Assembly (NCBI GenBank): GCA_027335515.1
Contig: DAHWHT010000112.1
Coordinates: forward strand, 1-19,725
Direction of reading: 5' to 3'
DNA: 19,725 nucleotides
Origin: Clostridia bacterium
GTDB lineage: Bacteria > Bacillota_E > RBS10-35 > JAJYVN01
The position numbers and the translations under genes are program-made. Of the stretch, positions 7,060 to 13,783 are shown piece after piece. The notes beneath the pieces were generated by a model that saw only the letters and a program-made list of their open reading frames with translations, was not told the origin of the DNA and made no database searches. Within the stretch, counting starts at the first letter, position 1. Every line of letters begins with the position of its first letter.

Positions 7060-7087
7060 TTGCGAGGGCACACTGACTACATATATT
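7060..7087 (+). promoter_or_regulatory. Candidate promoter for the CDGSH-pst-pho run
   Basis: TTGCGA (7060-7065) is followed after 16 bp by TATATT (7082-7087), within the most AT-rich patch of the intergenic region. It would give a leader of about 50 nt before ATG 7142. I could not recognise a Pho box with confidence. Confidence 0.42.
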
Positions 7088-7097
7088 GTACCGTAGG

Positions 7098-7114
7098 TCG
7101 GCGGGGGCCCCCGA
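7098..7114 (+). other. Possible leader hairpin upstream of the CDGSH gene
   Basis: TCGGCGGGGGCCCCCGA is a near-perfect inverted repeat (one extra C). If the promoter at 7060-7087 is used, it would fold in the mRNA leader shortly before the GAGGAG ribosome site at 7129-7134. No function is assigned. Confidence 0.3.
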
Positions 7115-7141
7115 CGATGGAGACGAACGAGGAGTGGTGGT

Positions 7142-7351
7142 ATGCCGCGTCTGGTCCGACACGATCTCAGCAAGCCGTACCCCGTAAAGAAGGACGAGAT
7201 CACCGGGGACACCGCCTGGGTCTGCGCCTGCGGCCTGTCCGCCAACAAGCCCTTTTGCGACGGTTCGCACAAGCGCACCCTCAGCGAGGACGCGGGCACC
7301 GTGTATGTCTATGATGGCGAGAACCGAGTGCCCGTACGCGGCGAGGCGTGA
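7142..7351 (+). CDS. Small CDGSH iron-sulfur domain protein
   Basis: A 69-residue protein consisting essentially of one CDGSH domain. The motif CACGLSANKPFCDGSHK gives the 2Fe-2S ligands Cys28, Cys30, Cys39 and His43. Family members bind a redox-active, labile 2Fe-2S cluster through three Cys and one His; bacterial roles are mostly undefined. There is no membrane anchor, so it should be cytoplasmic. GAGGAG lies 7 nt before ATG 7142. Its stop TGA (7349-7351) overlaps the GTG at 7348, the outermost possible pstC start, so it is probably co-transcribed with pst. Being first in a phosphate operon and divergent from an HxlR regulator is an unusual context, suggesting redox or iron input. Confidence 0.92.
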   Translation: MPRLVRHDLSKPYPVKKDEITGDTAWVCACGLSANKPFCDGSHKRTLSEDAGTVYVYDGENRVPVRGEA

Positions 7352-8325
7352 ACCCGCGCGGTCCGGGGACGCTTGCCGTCCCCGGACCACCGTGTGCCCC
7401 GAGCATGGTGGATGGCGGGAATGCGGGGCCTGCACGCCGAACCCCGATCGGGTTGTGGTCGGAGGGGGGCAGGCCGTTGGGGCGTCTGGCCCGCGCCGTG
7501 ACTTGGTCGGTCGCCCTTGGCGCCGCGGCCACGCCGCTGGTGTTGCTTGTGACCGTCGGCGCGCTGGTGTGGGCGGCGCGCCCGAGCGGCCGCGCGCCCC
7601 TGGTGGCGGACGCGGTGGTGCCGCCTGGTGTCCTGCGGGCGTTGACCGGCACCTTCGCCACCGCCGGGATCGCCCTGGTGGTGGCCGTCCCGATCGGGAT
7701 CGGCCTGGCCCTCTGTCTGTCCGAACAAGACCTTGGCTGGCTGGGCGGCATCCTCCGATACGGCGTGGATGCGCTGGCCGGTATCCCGGGGGTGGTGTTC
7801 GGTCTGTGGGGCTATCGCGTCCTGATTCCCTGGCTCGGCAGCAGGCGGGGCGGTGGGGACCTGCTCGTGGCCGGCCTGGTGCTGGCCGCGATGGTCGCGC
7901 CAGCCTGTGCCTCGGCCTGCGGTCGGGCGCTGGCGGGTGTGTCCGCGGCGGTGCGCGAACAGGGCCGCGTCCTTGGTCTTTCGGAGTGGCAGACCCTGCG
8001 CGGCCTGGTGGTGCCGCTCGCCTGGCGGGGTATGGCGGCGGGAACGCTGCTGGCGCTTGGGCGGGCGGTCGGCGAGACCGTGGCCGTCCTGATGGTGGGC
8101 GGTGCCGGCGGCGGCGTTTCCGGTTGGCGCCAGCCGGTGATGACCGCGGCGGCCCTTTTGTTGGCCGATCTGCGTCTGGCCGTGGCCGATCCGTCCGGCC
8201 CGGCCGCCCACACCCTGGCGGTGCTCGCCCTGCTCTTGCTGATGCTGACCTCCGGGATCCGCCTGGCATCCGCAGCGCTCCAACGGGTGGTCGTCCCGGT
8301 CGGCGCTGGAGTGGATGGCGGATGA
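7348..8325 (+). CDS. pstC: Phosphate ABC transporter permease PstC
   Basis: An inner-membrane permease with six hydrophobic segments, the first beginning near residue 54. Family landmarks include DALAGIPGVVFGLWG (residues 141-155, compare the LLAAIPSIVYGMWG region of PstC), an EAA-type cytoplasmic loop around 199-230 that contacts the ATPase, and LGRAVGETVAVLM. PstC pairs with PstA to form the phosphate channel. Start choice is uncertain. GTG 7348 overlaps the preceding stop but adds a Pro/Gly-rich, unlikely N-terminus. ATG 7405 has no ribosome site. TTG 7477 follows GGAGGGGGG at 7461-7469 and leaves 10 residues before the first helix, which looks most natural. From TTG 7477 the protein has 282 residues, shorter than E. 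coli PstC (319). ATGA overlap joins it to pstA. Confidence 0.9.
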   Translation: MNPRGPGTLAVPGPPCAPSMVDGGNAGPARRTPIGLWSEGGRPLGRLARAVTWSVALGAAATPLVLLVTVGALVWAARPSGRAPLVADAVVPPGVLRALTGTFATAGIALVVAVPIGIGLALCLSEQDLGWLGGILRYGVDALAGIPGVVFGLWGYRVLIPWLGSRRGGGDLLVAGLVLAAMVAPACASACGRALAGVSAAVREQGRVLGLSEWQTLRGLVVPLAWRGMAAGTLLALGRAVGETVAVLMVGGAGGGVSGWRQPVMTAAALLLADLRLAVADPSGPAAHTLAVLALLLLMLTSGIRLASAALQRVVVPVGAGVDGG

Positions 8326-9101
8326 TACGGGCGCCGCGGCCGCTGGACCGCGTGGCCGATGCCGGCCTGTGGGTGGCGCTCGCGGTCGGCCTATTGCCGT
8401 TGGCTGGGATCGCCTGGTTTGTGGCCGGGCGGCTGCCCGCCGTCTGGTCTGCGGGCCCGGGGTTGGCCGCGGCGGTGCGGGGCAGCCTGTTCGTTTTGGG
8501 GATCGGCATGGCGGTGGCGGTGCCGACCGGCGTTTGCGGTGGGATCTGGGTCGCGGAGGTCCGCGGCGGGTGGCTTGCGTGGTGGGTCCGCCTTTCGGCG
8601 GAGCTCCTGGCGGGCGCGCCTGGGGTGATCGTCGGTTATGCCGCGCTGTTTGCGTTGGTCGATGGTCTGGGGTGGGGTTTTGGCACGGCGGCCGGCGGAT
8701 TGGCGCTGGCCGCCGTGATGCTGCCGCAGATGGTACGCGATACCGCGGCCGCGGTGGCGGCGGTGCCCGACCGTCTGCGGGACGCCTCGCTCGCCCTGGG
8801 GGTGGACCGCCGGGGAACGGCATGGCGGCTGGTGGTGCCCGCGGCCGCCCCTCGGATCCTTGCCGGCGTGCTGAATGCCGTGGGTGTGGGTATCGGAGAA
8901 ACGGCCGCCCTGGCCTGCACGTTGGGGTGGACGGGCATCGGGGGCGCGGGCCGGTCCTACCTGACGCGCGCGATCTGGGCGGCGGCGCGCCGGCCGGACG
9001 TCGGTGCGGCCGCGCTGGTGGTGGTGGTGGCGGTGGTGCTGGTGGCGCGGGCCCTGTCTGGCGTGGCGGGGGGGGGCGGCGGGCGTGGGCGCGTTGGGTG
9101 A
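8322..9101 (+). CDS. pstA: Phosphate ABC transporter permease PstA
   Basis: A 259-residue membrane protein with about six hydrophobic segments. AELLAGAPGVIVGYAALFAL corresponds to the LAGVPSIVYG region. RDASLALGVDRRGTAWRLVV is the EAA-type loop that couples to the ATPase. GVGIGETAALACTLG corresponds to the ARAIGETAPL motif. It forms the channel with PstC. ATG 8322 overlaps the pstC stop by four bases (ATGA), implying coupled translation. The C-terminus contains a run of nine G bases (9068-9076) and reads AGGGGGRGRVG; this run probably also serves as the ribosome site for pstB. The protein is short for PstA (commonly 280-300 residues), mostly from compact loops. Confidence 0.9.
   Translation: MIRAPRPLDRVADAGLWVALAVGLLPLAGIAWFVAGRLPAVWSAGPGLAAAVRGSLFVLGIGMAVAVPTGVCGGIWVAEVRGGWLAWWVRLSAELLAGAPGVIVGYAALFALVDGLGWGFGTAAGGLALAAVMLPQMVRDTAAAVAAVPDRLRDASLALGVDRRGTAWRLVVPAAAPRILAGVLNAVGVGIGETAALACTLGWTGIGGAGRSYLTRAIWAAARRPDVGAAALVVVVAVVLVARALSGVAGGGGGRGRVG
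9068..9076 (+). promoter_or_regulatory. Nine-G run at the end of pstA acting as ribosome site for pstB
   Basis: Nine consecutive G bases lie 8 nt before GTG 9085, inside the last codons of pstA. The tract can pair with the 16S tail, and slippage in it would alter the PstA C-terminus. Confidence 0.45.
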
Positions 9102-9897
9102 CCTGGTTGGACCGGATGCGCCGCCCTCGGCCCAGGCGGCCGCGCCGTGTTTTCGCGCCGAAGACTTTCATTTGTTCTGCGCCGGCCGGGAGGTGCTGCG
9201 GGGGGTGGACCTTGTGGTACCCAGCGGCCGGATCACCGCCTTGATCGGACCGAGCGGCGCCGGCAAGTCGATGCTGCTGCGCAGCCTCAACCGCATGCAC
9301 GATCGGGTGGCGGCCTTACGCGTCACAGGCCGGTTGTGGTTTCATGATGAGGAGATCTACGCGCCCGGGCTGGACCCGGTATGCCTGCGCCGGCGGGTCG
9401 GGATGGTCGTGCGTCGACCGGTGGTCTTCCCGACCAGCGTCTTTGACAACGTGGCGTACGGGCCGCGGGTGCATCGGATGGAACCCGGGCCGGCCGGGCT
9501 TGCCACCCGCGTGGAGCGCTGCCTGCGGGCGGCCGGCCTGTGGGATGAGGTCCGGGATGGCCTGCGCCAACCGGCCAGCCGGCTCAGCGGCGGGCAGCAG
9601 CAGCGGCTGGCCATCGCGCGCGCCCTGGCGGTGGATCCCGAGGTCTTGCTGCTGGATGAGCCGACGGCCGCCGTGGATCCGGTGGCCACCGCCCGGATCG
9701 AGGATGCGTTGCTGCGGCTGGGCGCCGCGCTGACCGTGGTGCTGGTGACGCACAATCTGGCCCAGGCGGCGCGGATTTCGCAGCAGACGGTGTTCCTGCT
9801 CGACGGCCGGGTGGTCGAGTCGGGCCCGACGGAGGCGGTGTTTCACCAGCCGCGCGATTCCCGCACCGAGGATTACCTGACGGGGCGTTTCGGCTGA
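9085..9897 (+). CDS. pstB: Phosphate ABC transporter ATP-binding protein PstB (atypical Q-loop)
   Basis: A 270-residue ATPase from GTG 9085. Visible motifs are Walker A GPSGAGKS (55-62), SLNRMHD just after it (a PstB hallmark), DNVAYGPRVH, the signature LSGGQQQRLAIARALA (from 167), Walker B LLLDEP (188-193), VTHNLAQAARIS with the switch His223, and the PstB-type ending TEDYLTGRFG. It powers phosphate uptake through PstC and PstA. The oddity is the Q-loop: where PstB reads GMVFQKP this protein reads GMVVRRP, so the glutamine is Arg110 (codon CGT). The rest of the ATPase is intact. The GTG lies within the end of pstA and follows the G-run. Longer in-frame versions begin in a low-complexity Trp-rich shadow of pstA and are rejected. 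Confidence 0.95.
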   Translation: MGALGDLVGPDAPPSAQAAAPCFRAEDFHLFCAGREVLRGVDLVVPSGRITALIGPSGAGKSMLLRSLNRMHDRVAALRVTGRLWFHDEEIYAPGLDPVCLRRRVGMVVRRPVVFPTSVFDNVAYGPRVHRMEPGPAGLATRVERCLRAAGLWDEVRDGLRQPASRLSGGQQQRLAIARALAVDPEVLLLDEPTAAVDPVATARIEDALLRLGAALTVVLVTHNLAQAARISQQTVFLLDGRVVESGPTEAVFHQPRDSRTEDYLTGRFG

Positions 9898-9928
9898 AGA
9901 CGCCGCGCGGGGGAGGCGGGTTTGCCCG

Positions 9929-10588
9929 GTGTCGACGCGGGAGGGCTTCCACGTTCAACTGGCCGGACTGCAGCAGGGGATCGTGAGCCTCGCCGTCCAG
10001 GTCAAGCAGGTGATCGCACGGTCGGTGGCGGCCCTGGCGGCGATGGACGCGGCCGTTGGGCGCGAGATCGTGGCCGGCGATCGGGCGATCGACGATTACG
10101 AGGCGGAACTGGAGCGGGCCTGTCTGCGCCTGCTGGTGCTCCAGCAACCCGTCGCCGGCGACCTGCGGGCGATCGGCGCGGCGCTGCGCATCCTGATCGA
10201 TCTGGAGCGGATCGCGGACCACGGGGCGGACATTGCCCGTATCGCCGTGCGCCTGGAGGGCGAGTCCCTTCCCGGTCCGCTGACGGATATCCCGCGCATG
10301 GCGGAGATCGCCCAGGACATGGTCGCGCGGGCTGTGGACGCCTATGTCCGCCGCGATGCCGCCGAGGCGCGCGCCCTGGTCGCCCTGGACGATGACGTCG
10401 ACCACCTCTTTTCCCGGGTGTTTCGCGAGTTGATCGCGCTGATGGGGCAGCGGCCCGAGGCGGTGCGCCTGGGAACGCACCTGCTGTTTGCGGCCTCCCA
10501 CCTGGAGCGGATTGCCGATCATGCAACCAACTTGGCCGAGGCGGTCATTTACGCCGTCACCGGCCAGCGACCGGAGTTGAACGACTGA
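9929..10588 (+). CDS. phoU: Phosphate signalling regulator PhoU
   Basis: A 219-residue all-helical protein with the two PhoU three-helix repeats. Each carries the metal-binding E/D-x-x-x-D signature: DLERIADHGADIARIA in the first half and HLERIADHATNLAEAVIY in the second. PhoU links the Pst transporter to the PhoR kinase, repressing the Pho response when phosphate is plentiful. Length is typical. The GTG start gives MSTREGFHVQLAGLQQGIV, a normal PhoU N-terminus. Its TGA (10586-10588) overlaps the ATG of the response regulator gene by one base, so translation is probably coupled. The order pstCAB-phoU-regulator-kinase supports a phosphate role for the whole run. Confidence 0.95.
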   Translation: MSTREGFHVQLAGLQQGIVSLAVQVKQVIARSVAALAAMDAAVGREIVAGDRAIDDYEAELERACLRLLVLQQPVAGDLRAIGAALRILIDLERIADHGADIARIAVRLEGESLPGPLTDIPRMAEIAQDMVARAVDAYVRRDAAEARALVALDDDVDHLFSRVFRELIALMGQRPEAVRLGTHLLFAASHLERIADHATNLAEAVIYAVTGQRPELND

Positions 10589-11298
10589 TGGCAGCCGTGG
10601 CCCTGATCGTGGAGGACGATGCCCGTATCCGGGAACTGGTGGCCTTCCACCTTGGCCGCGCCGGGTTCGAGACCGCGCAGGCGGCGACGGCCGCCGAGGC
10701 GCGCGGCGCCTGGACCCAGCGTGCACCGGACGTGGTGATCCTGGATCTGATGCTGCCCGATGCCAGCGGGTGGGATGTCTGCCGCGAACTGCGCGAGGGC
10801 GGAGAGTCCCTCGGCCGCCCGGCGGTCATCATGCTGACGGCCCTGGATGCCGAGGCGGACCGCATCACCGGTCTGGAGCTTGGCGCGGACGACTACGTGA
10901 CCAAGCCGTTTTCACCCCGCGAACTGGTGGCGAGGGTGCGCGCCGTGCTGCGGCGCCGCGAGCCCGTTCGGCCGGAGGGGGTGGAGGTGACGCGGATCGG
11001 GGTCGTCTCCATCCACCGGCGGCGCGTCGAGGCGAGCGTGAACGGCAAGGTGCTGCCGCTGACCGCGACCGAGTTCCGCATCCTGGCGGCCCTGGCCGAC
11101 GCGGCCGGCGAGGTCTGCAGCCGCGACCGGCTGCTGGACGTGGTGTGGGGTCAGGACTTCTATGGGGACCGGCGGACCGTGGATGTGCACATCCGGCACA
11201 TCCGCGAGAAGCTGGCGGCCGTGGACGCCGAAGACGTGCTGGAGACGGTGCGCGGGTTCGGGTATCGACTGCGGGGCGAGGCGAACACCGGGGCCTGA
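10588..11298 (+). CDS. phoP: OmpR/PhoB-type response regulator (PhoP/PhoB)
   Basis: A 236-residue regulator with a receiver domain (1-118) and a C-terminal winged helix (about 130-232). Receiver residues are the acidic pair Asp10/Asp11, phospho-acceptor Asp53 (in VVILDLMLPD), Thr84 and Lys106 (in VTKPFSPREL). The DNA-binding domain has LPLTATEFRILAALA, RDRLLDVVWG, RTVDVHIRHIREKL and RGFGYRL, all hallmarks of OmpR-type domains. The genetic position after phoU and before a PhoR-like kinase makes it the phosphate-response regulator. Whether it is best named PhoP or PhoB depends on lineage. It shares one base with phoU. Confidence 0.93.
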   Translation: MAAVALIVEDDARIRELVAFHLGRAGFETAQAATAAEARGAWTQRAPDVVILDLMLPDASGWDVCRELREGGESLGRPAVIMLTALDAEADRITGLELGADDYVTKPFSPRELVARVRAVLRRREPVRPEGVEVTRIGVVSIHRRRVEASVNGKVLPLTATEFRILAALADAAGEVCSRDRLLDVVWGQDFYGDRRTVDVHIRHIREKLAAVDAEDVLETVRGFGYRLRGEANTGA

Positions 11299-11305
11299 GG
11301 CCGGT

Positions 11306-11322
11306 CCGCCGGCAGCCGGCGG
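11306..11322 (+). other. GC inverted repeat between the regulator and kinase genes
   Basis: CCGCCGGC and GCCGGCGG are perfect complements separated by one base, beginning 8 nt after the response regulator stop. In RNA this gives a 6-bp stem with a 5-nt loop. It sits in a 108-bp gap, the largest between any two genes of the pst-pho run, and could lower kinase expression relative to upstream genes. This role is inferred. Confidence 0.35.
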
Positions 11323-11406
11323 CCGGCGGCCGCAACGGTTCAAGGACGCACTTGGTGGCGCGCAAGGGGGGGGACCGGCGCGCACGCCTCGCGCTTATGG
11401 CGGGGG

Positions 11407-12717
11407 GTGTGCGCCGGGCAGTGCTTGGGACCGTGGGCACCGGCGTTGGCCCTGGTGGTGGCGTCCGCGGCGGGCGGCTGGGTGGCGGGCCGACGCGCCG
11501 GCCGTCGCGCCCGGTCTGGTCTGGGGCGCGCTGCGGCGGCGGTCTTGGCACGGGGCGGCGAGATTGGCTTTTCCACGGCTTCTCCCGTCGGCGACGCCGC
11601 GCCCCCCGATGCGCTCGAGGTGGAGTTGGAGCGGTTTGGCGGGTGGATGCAGTCTCAGTGGCGTCGTTCGGACGAGGAGCGGCGACGGTTGGCCGCCGTG
11701 CTGGCCGGTCTCACCGAGGGCATCGTGCTGCTGGACCGCCAGGGGCGCGTGCTGCTGGTCAACGACGTTGCGCGCGGCTTTTGGCCCCAGGCGGCGTCGG
11801 GCCTGCAGGGCCGACACCAGGTGGAACTGTTCCAGGACGCGCGGTGCGACCGCCTGCTGGCGCGGGCCCTGGCATGCGGTGAGGCGCAGCAGGCGGATCT
11901 GGAGCGACCCGGACCCAAGGGGCGATGGTGGCGGCTGCACATCGTGCCCCTGGCGGACGCGGGGGGGGAGGCCGCCGCCGCGGCGACGGCGGGGGCGTTG
12001 GTCGTCGTGCAGGACATCACCGAACAGCGTGCCACCGAACAGATGCGGCGCGACTTTGTGGCCAACGTCTCGCACGAACTGCAGACTCCGCTGACATCGG
12101 TGCGCGGCTACGCCGAGACGCTGCTGGACGCGGACGACCTGGAAGCGGACGAGATCCGCCGCTTCAGTGGCTACATTCTGAAAGAATCCGAGCGGATGGC
12201 GGCCCTGGTGCGCGACCTGCTGGCCCTGGCGCAGTTGGAGGCCCCGCGCTGGGTGCCGGCCGAGCCCGTCGCGCTTGGAGAGTTGGCGCGGGACGTCGTG
12301 GCGGCCCAGGCGGCCTTTGCGGCCGAGCGCGGCGTGGCCCTGGAGGTCGCGGCCGAGCCCGTGCTGGCCCCGGGGCGGCCGGACGAGTTGCGCCGGGCCG
12401 TTGAGAACCTGGTGCGCAACGCCCTGGCCTACACCGCCGCCGGCGGGCGCGTGCAGGTGCGCGTCGGCCGCGTCGGCTCGGAGGCCCGGCTGCAGGTGGT
12501 CGACACCGGCATCGGTATCGCGGCGGAGCACCTGCCACGCCTGTTTGAGCGCTTCTACCGCGTGGACCGCGGTCGCAGCCGCGAGACCGGCGGCACCGGG
12601 TTGGGGCTCGCCATCGTCAAGCACACCGCCGAAGGCCACGGCGGCCGCGTCGAGGTGGACAGTGTGCCGGGGGTCGGCACCACCTTCACCCTCGTACTGC
12701 CTGGAGCCAGCGGTTGA
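11407..12717 (+). CDS. phoR: PhoR-type sensor histidine kinase
   Basis: A 436-residue membrane-bound kinase. One hydrophobic segment lies near residues 10-27 (APALALVVASAAGGWVAG), followed by a basic, cytoplasmic stretch. A PAS-like domain (about 92-208) has GIVLLDRQGRVLLVND and a closing VVVQDITEQRATEQ. HisKA follows with FVANVSHELQTPLTSVRGYA (phospho-acceptor His223). The ATPase domain has ENLVRNALAYT (Asn338), DTGIGI (366-371), FERFYRVDRGRSRETGGTGLGLAI and GTTFTLVLP. It resembles PhoR kinases lacking an extracytoplasmic sensor, which sense phosphate through Pst and PhoU. The start is uncertain: GTG 11407 is preceded directly by G bases and an 8-G run lies at 11366-11373, but no better in-frame start exists. 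Confidence 0.92.
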   Translation: MCAGQCLGPWAPALALVVASAAGGWVAGRRAGRRARSGLGRAAAAVLARGGEIGFSTASPVGDAAPPDALEVELERFGGWMQSQWRRSDEERRRLAAVLAGLTEGIVLLDRQGRVLLVNDVARGFWPQAASGLQGRHQVELFQDARCDRLLARALACGEAQQADLERPGPKGRWWRLHIVPLADAGGEAAAAATAGALVVVQDITEQRATEQMRRDFVANVSHELQTPLTSVRGYAETLLDADDLEADEIRRFSGYILKESERMAALVRDLLALAQLEAPRWVPAEPVALGELARDVVAAQAAFAAERGVALEVAAEPVLAPGRPDELRRAVENLVRNALAYTAAGGRVQVRVGRVGSEARLQVVDTGIGIAAEHLPRLFERFYRVDRGRSRETGGTGLGLAIVKHTAEGHGGRVEVDSVPGVGTTFTLVLPGASG

Positions 12718-12720
12718 ACA

Positions 12721-12754
12721 CCGCGCCCGCAGCGCCGCGGCGCCGCGGGCGCGG
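12721..12754 (+). terminator. Strong GC hairpin just after phoR
   Basis: Arms CCGCGCCCGC (12721-12730) and GCGGGCGCGG (12745-12754) are perfectly complementary. The interior contains the palindrome GCGCCGCGGCGC, extending the stem by four pairs after one mismatch, with a CGCG loop. It begins 3 nt after the kinase stop codon, where a terminator of the pst-pho operon is expected. The following bases lack a proper T run, so it may instead stabilise the mRNA 3' end. The rest of 12755-12889 shows nothing recognisable. Confidence 0.5.
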
Positions 12755-12889
12755 GCGCGACGGGCGCACCCGGCGGTTTGGTCGGGCCGGCTCCCGGAGG
12801 GCGCTTCCATCCGGTGGCGAAGGACCAAGCGGACGGCCGTCCGTGCGGGAGGGCGTCGCGACGGGGGTGGGTATGTGGAGCGGAGCCGG

Positions 12890-13702
12890 TTGAGTGTCAC
12901 GAACCTTGGGTGCCCCGACTGGCCCCTGCCGCGCTTTTTTGCGGAGGCGCAGCGCCTGGGGTATGAGGGGGTGGAGTTGCGCTGTCTGGAGGGAGACCTG
13001 CTGACCCCGGCGGTGGGCCCGCAGATACGCCGGGAGATCCTGCGGCTGTCCGCCGCGACCGGGCTGCCGGTGATCGCCGTCGGTGCCAGTTCACGCTTTT
13101 CTTCGCCCGATGCGGCGGAGCGGACCGCGCAGGAGGCGGGCCTGCGGGGCATGGTCGACCTGGCCGCGGAACTTGGTGCGCCGGTGGTGCGGGCCTACGG
13201 GGGGCCCATGCCGGAGGATGAAGCGGAGGATGCCGTGTGCGCCCGTATCGCCGCATCGGTCGAGCGGGTGGCGGAGCACGCCGCGGCCCGCGGCGTCGAC
13301 ATCGCCCTGGAGACCCACGATGGGTTGTCGTCGGCCCGGGTTGCCGCGGCCGTCTTGGCCCGGGTCGCCCATCCGCGGGTGCACGCCCTGTGGGACGTGC
13401 TCCATCCGACCCGCGTGGGAGAGACTCCGCACCAGGTGTGGGATTGGATCGGCGCCAGGGTTCGCCACGTGCACCTGAAGGACGCGCGCCGCGGGCCGGA
13501 TGGCCGCTGGCGGGCGGTGGTCTCCGGCGAAGGCGACGTGCCGCTGCGCCGCTGCCTGGAGATCCTGTGGCGCCATGGGTATCGGGGTTGGATCACGTTG
13601 GAATGGGAGAAGTATTGGGAGCCGGAGATTGCGCCGGCCGAGGTGGCCCTGCCGCAGCAACTGGCGGTCGTGCGGCGTTGGCTCGACGATGTCTGCGTCT
13701 GA
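12890..13702 (+). CDS. Sugar phosphate isomerase/epimerase-like TIM barrel (AP endonuclease 2 family)
   Basis: A 270-residue TIM barrel of the xylose-isomerase-like (AP_endonuc_2) superfamily, whose members include IolE/IolI-type enzymes and sugar epimerases. Strand motifs include RLGYEGVELR near residue 22, VVRAYGG, IALETHDG, VHALWDVLHP, VRHVHLKDAR and GWITLEWE. The metal ligands are Glu141, Asp169, His195 and Glu238, the expected E-D-H-E set, so it is probably an active metal-dependent isomerase or epimerase. The substrate cannot be told from sequence. TTG 12890 gives a typical N-terminus and has GGAG upstream; GTG 12875 is an alternative adding five residues. It follows the phoR hairpin by 135 bp and precedes a peptidase gene by 81 bp, so it may be independently transcribed. 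Confidence 0.87.
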   Translation: MSVTNLGCPDWPLPRFFAEAQRLGYEGVELRCLEGDLLTPAVGPQIRREILRLSAATGLPVIAVGASSRFSSPDAAERTAQEAGLRGMVDLAAELGAPVVRAYGGPMPEDEAEDAVCARIAASVERVAEHAAARGVDIALETHDGLSSARVAAAVLARVAHPRVHALWDVLHPTRVGETPHQVWDWIGARVRHVHLKDARRGPDGRWRAVVSGEGDVPLRRCLEILWRHGYRGWITLEWEKYWEPEIAPAEVALPQQLAVVRRWLDDVCV

Positions 13703-13724
13703 TGGCGGTCCGGCCCGGCCGCTC

Positions 13725-13733
13725 TGCTACAAT
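13725..13733 (+). promoter_or_regulatory. Candidate extended -10 promoter for the peptidase gene
   Basis: TGCTACAAT matches an extended -10 element (TGN-TACAAT) and is conspicuous in this GC-rich sequence. It lies about 50 nt upstream of ATG 13784, in the gap after the isomerase gene. No convincing -35 box is seen, which is tolerated for extended -10 promoters. Confidence 0.45.
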
Positions 13734-13783
13734 CCGGATCGTCCGCGGCGGCACAAGGCCCGTTGGAGAGGGGAGCGCTGCGC

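Noticed and set aside
9004..9084. N-terminal extension of PstB with a poly-Trp stretch
   Set aside because: It is the out-of-frame reading of GTG-rich valine codons at the end of pstA; GTG 9085 has the ribosome site.
7309..9300. 663-codon minus-strand open frame over the pst genes
   Set aside because: Pro/Arg/Ala-rich shadow with no domain, opposite three clearly recognisable pst genes.
11397..11406. ATG 11397 as the phoR start
   Set aside because: It is in a different frame from the kinase and leads into a Gly-rich shadow; it would need a frameshift.
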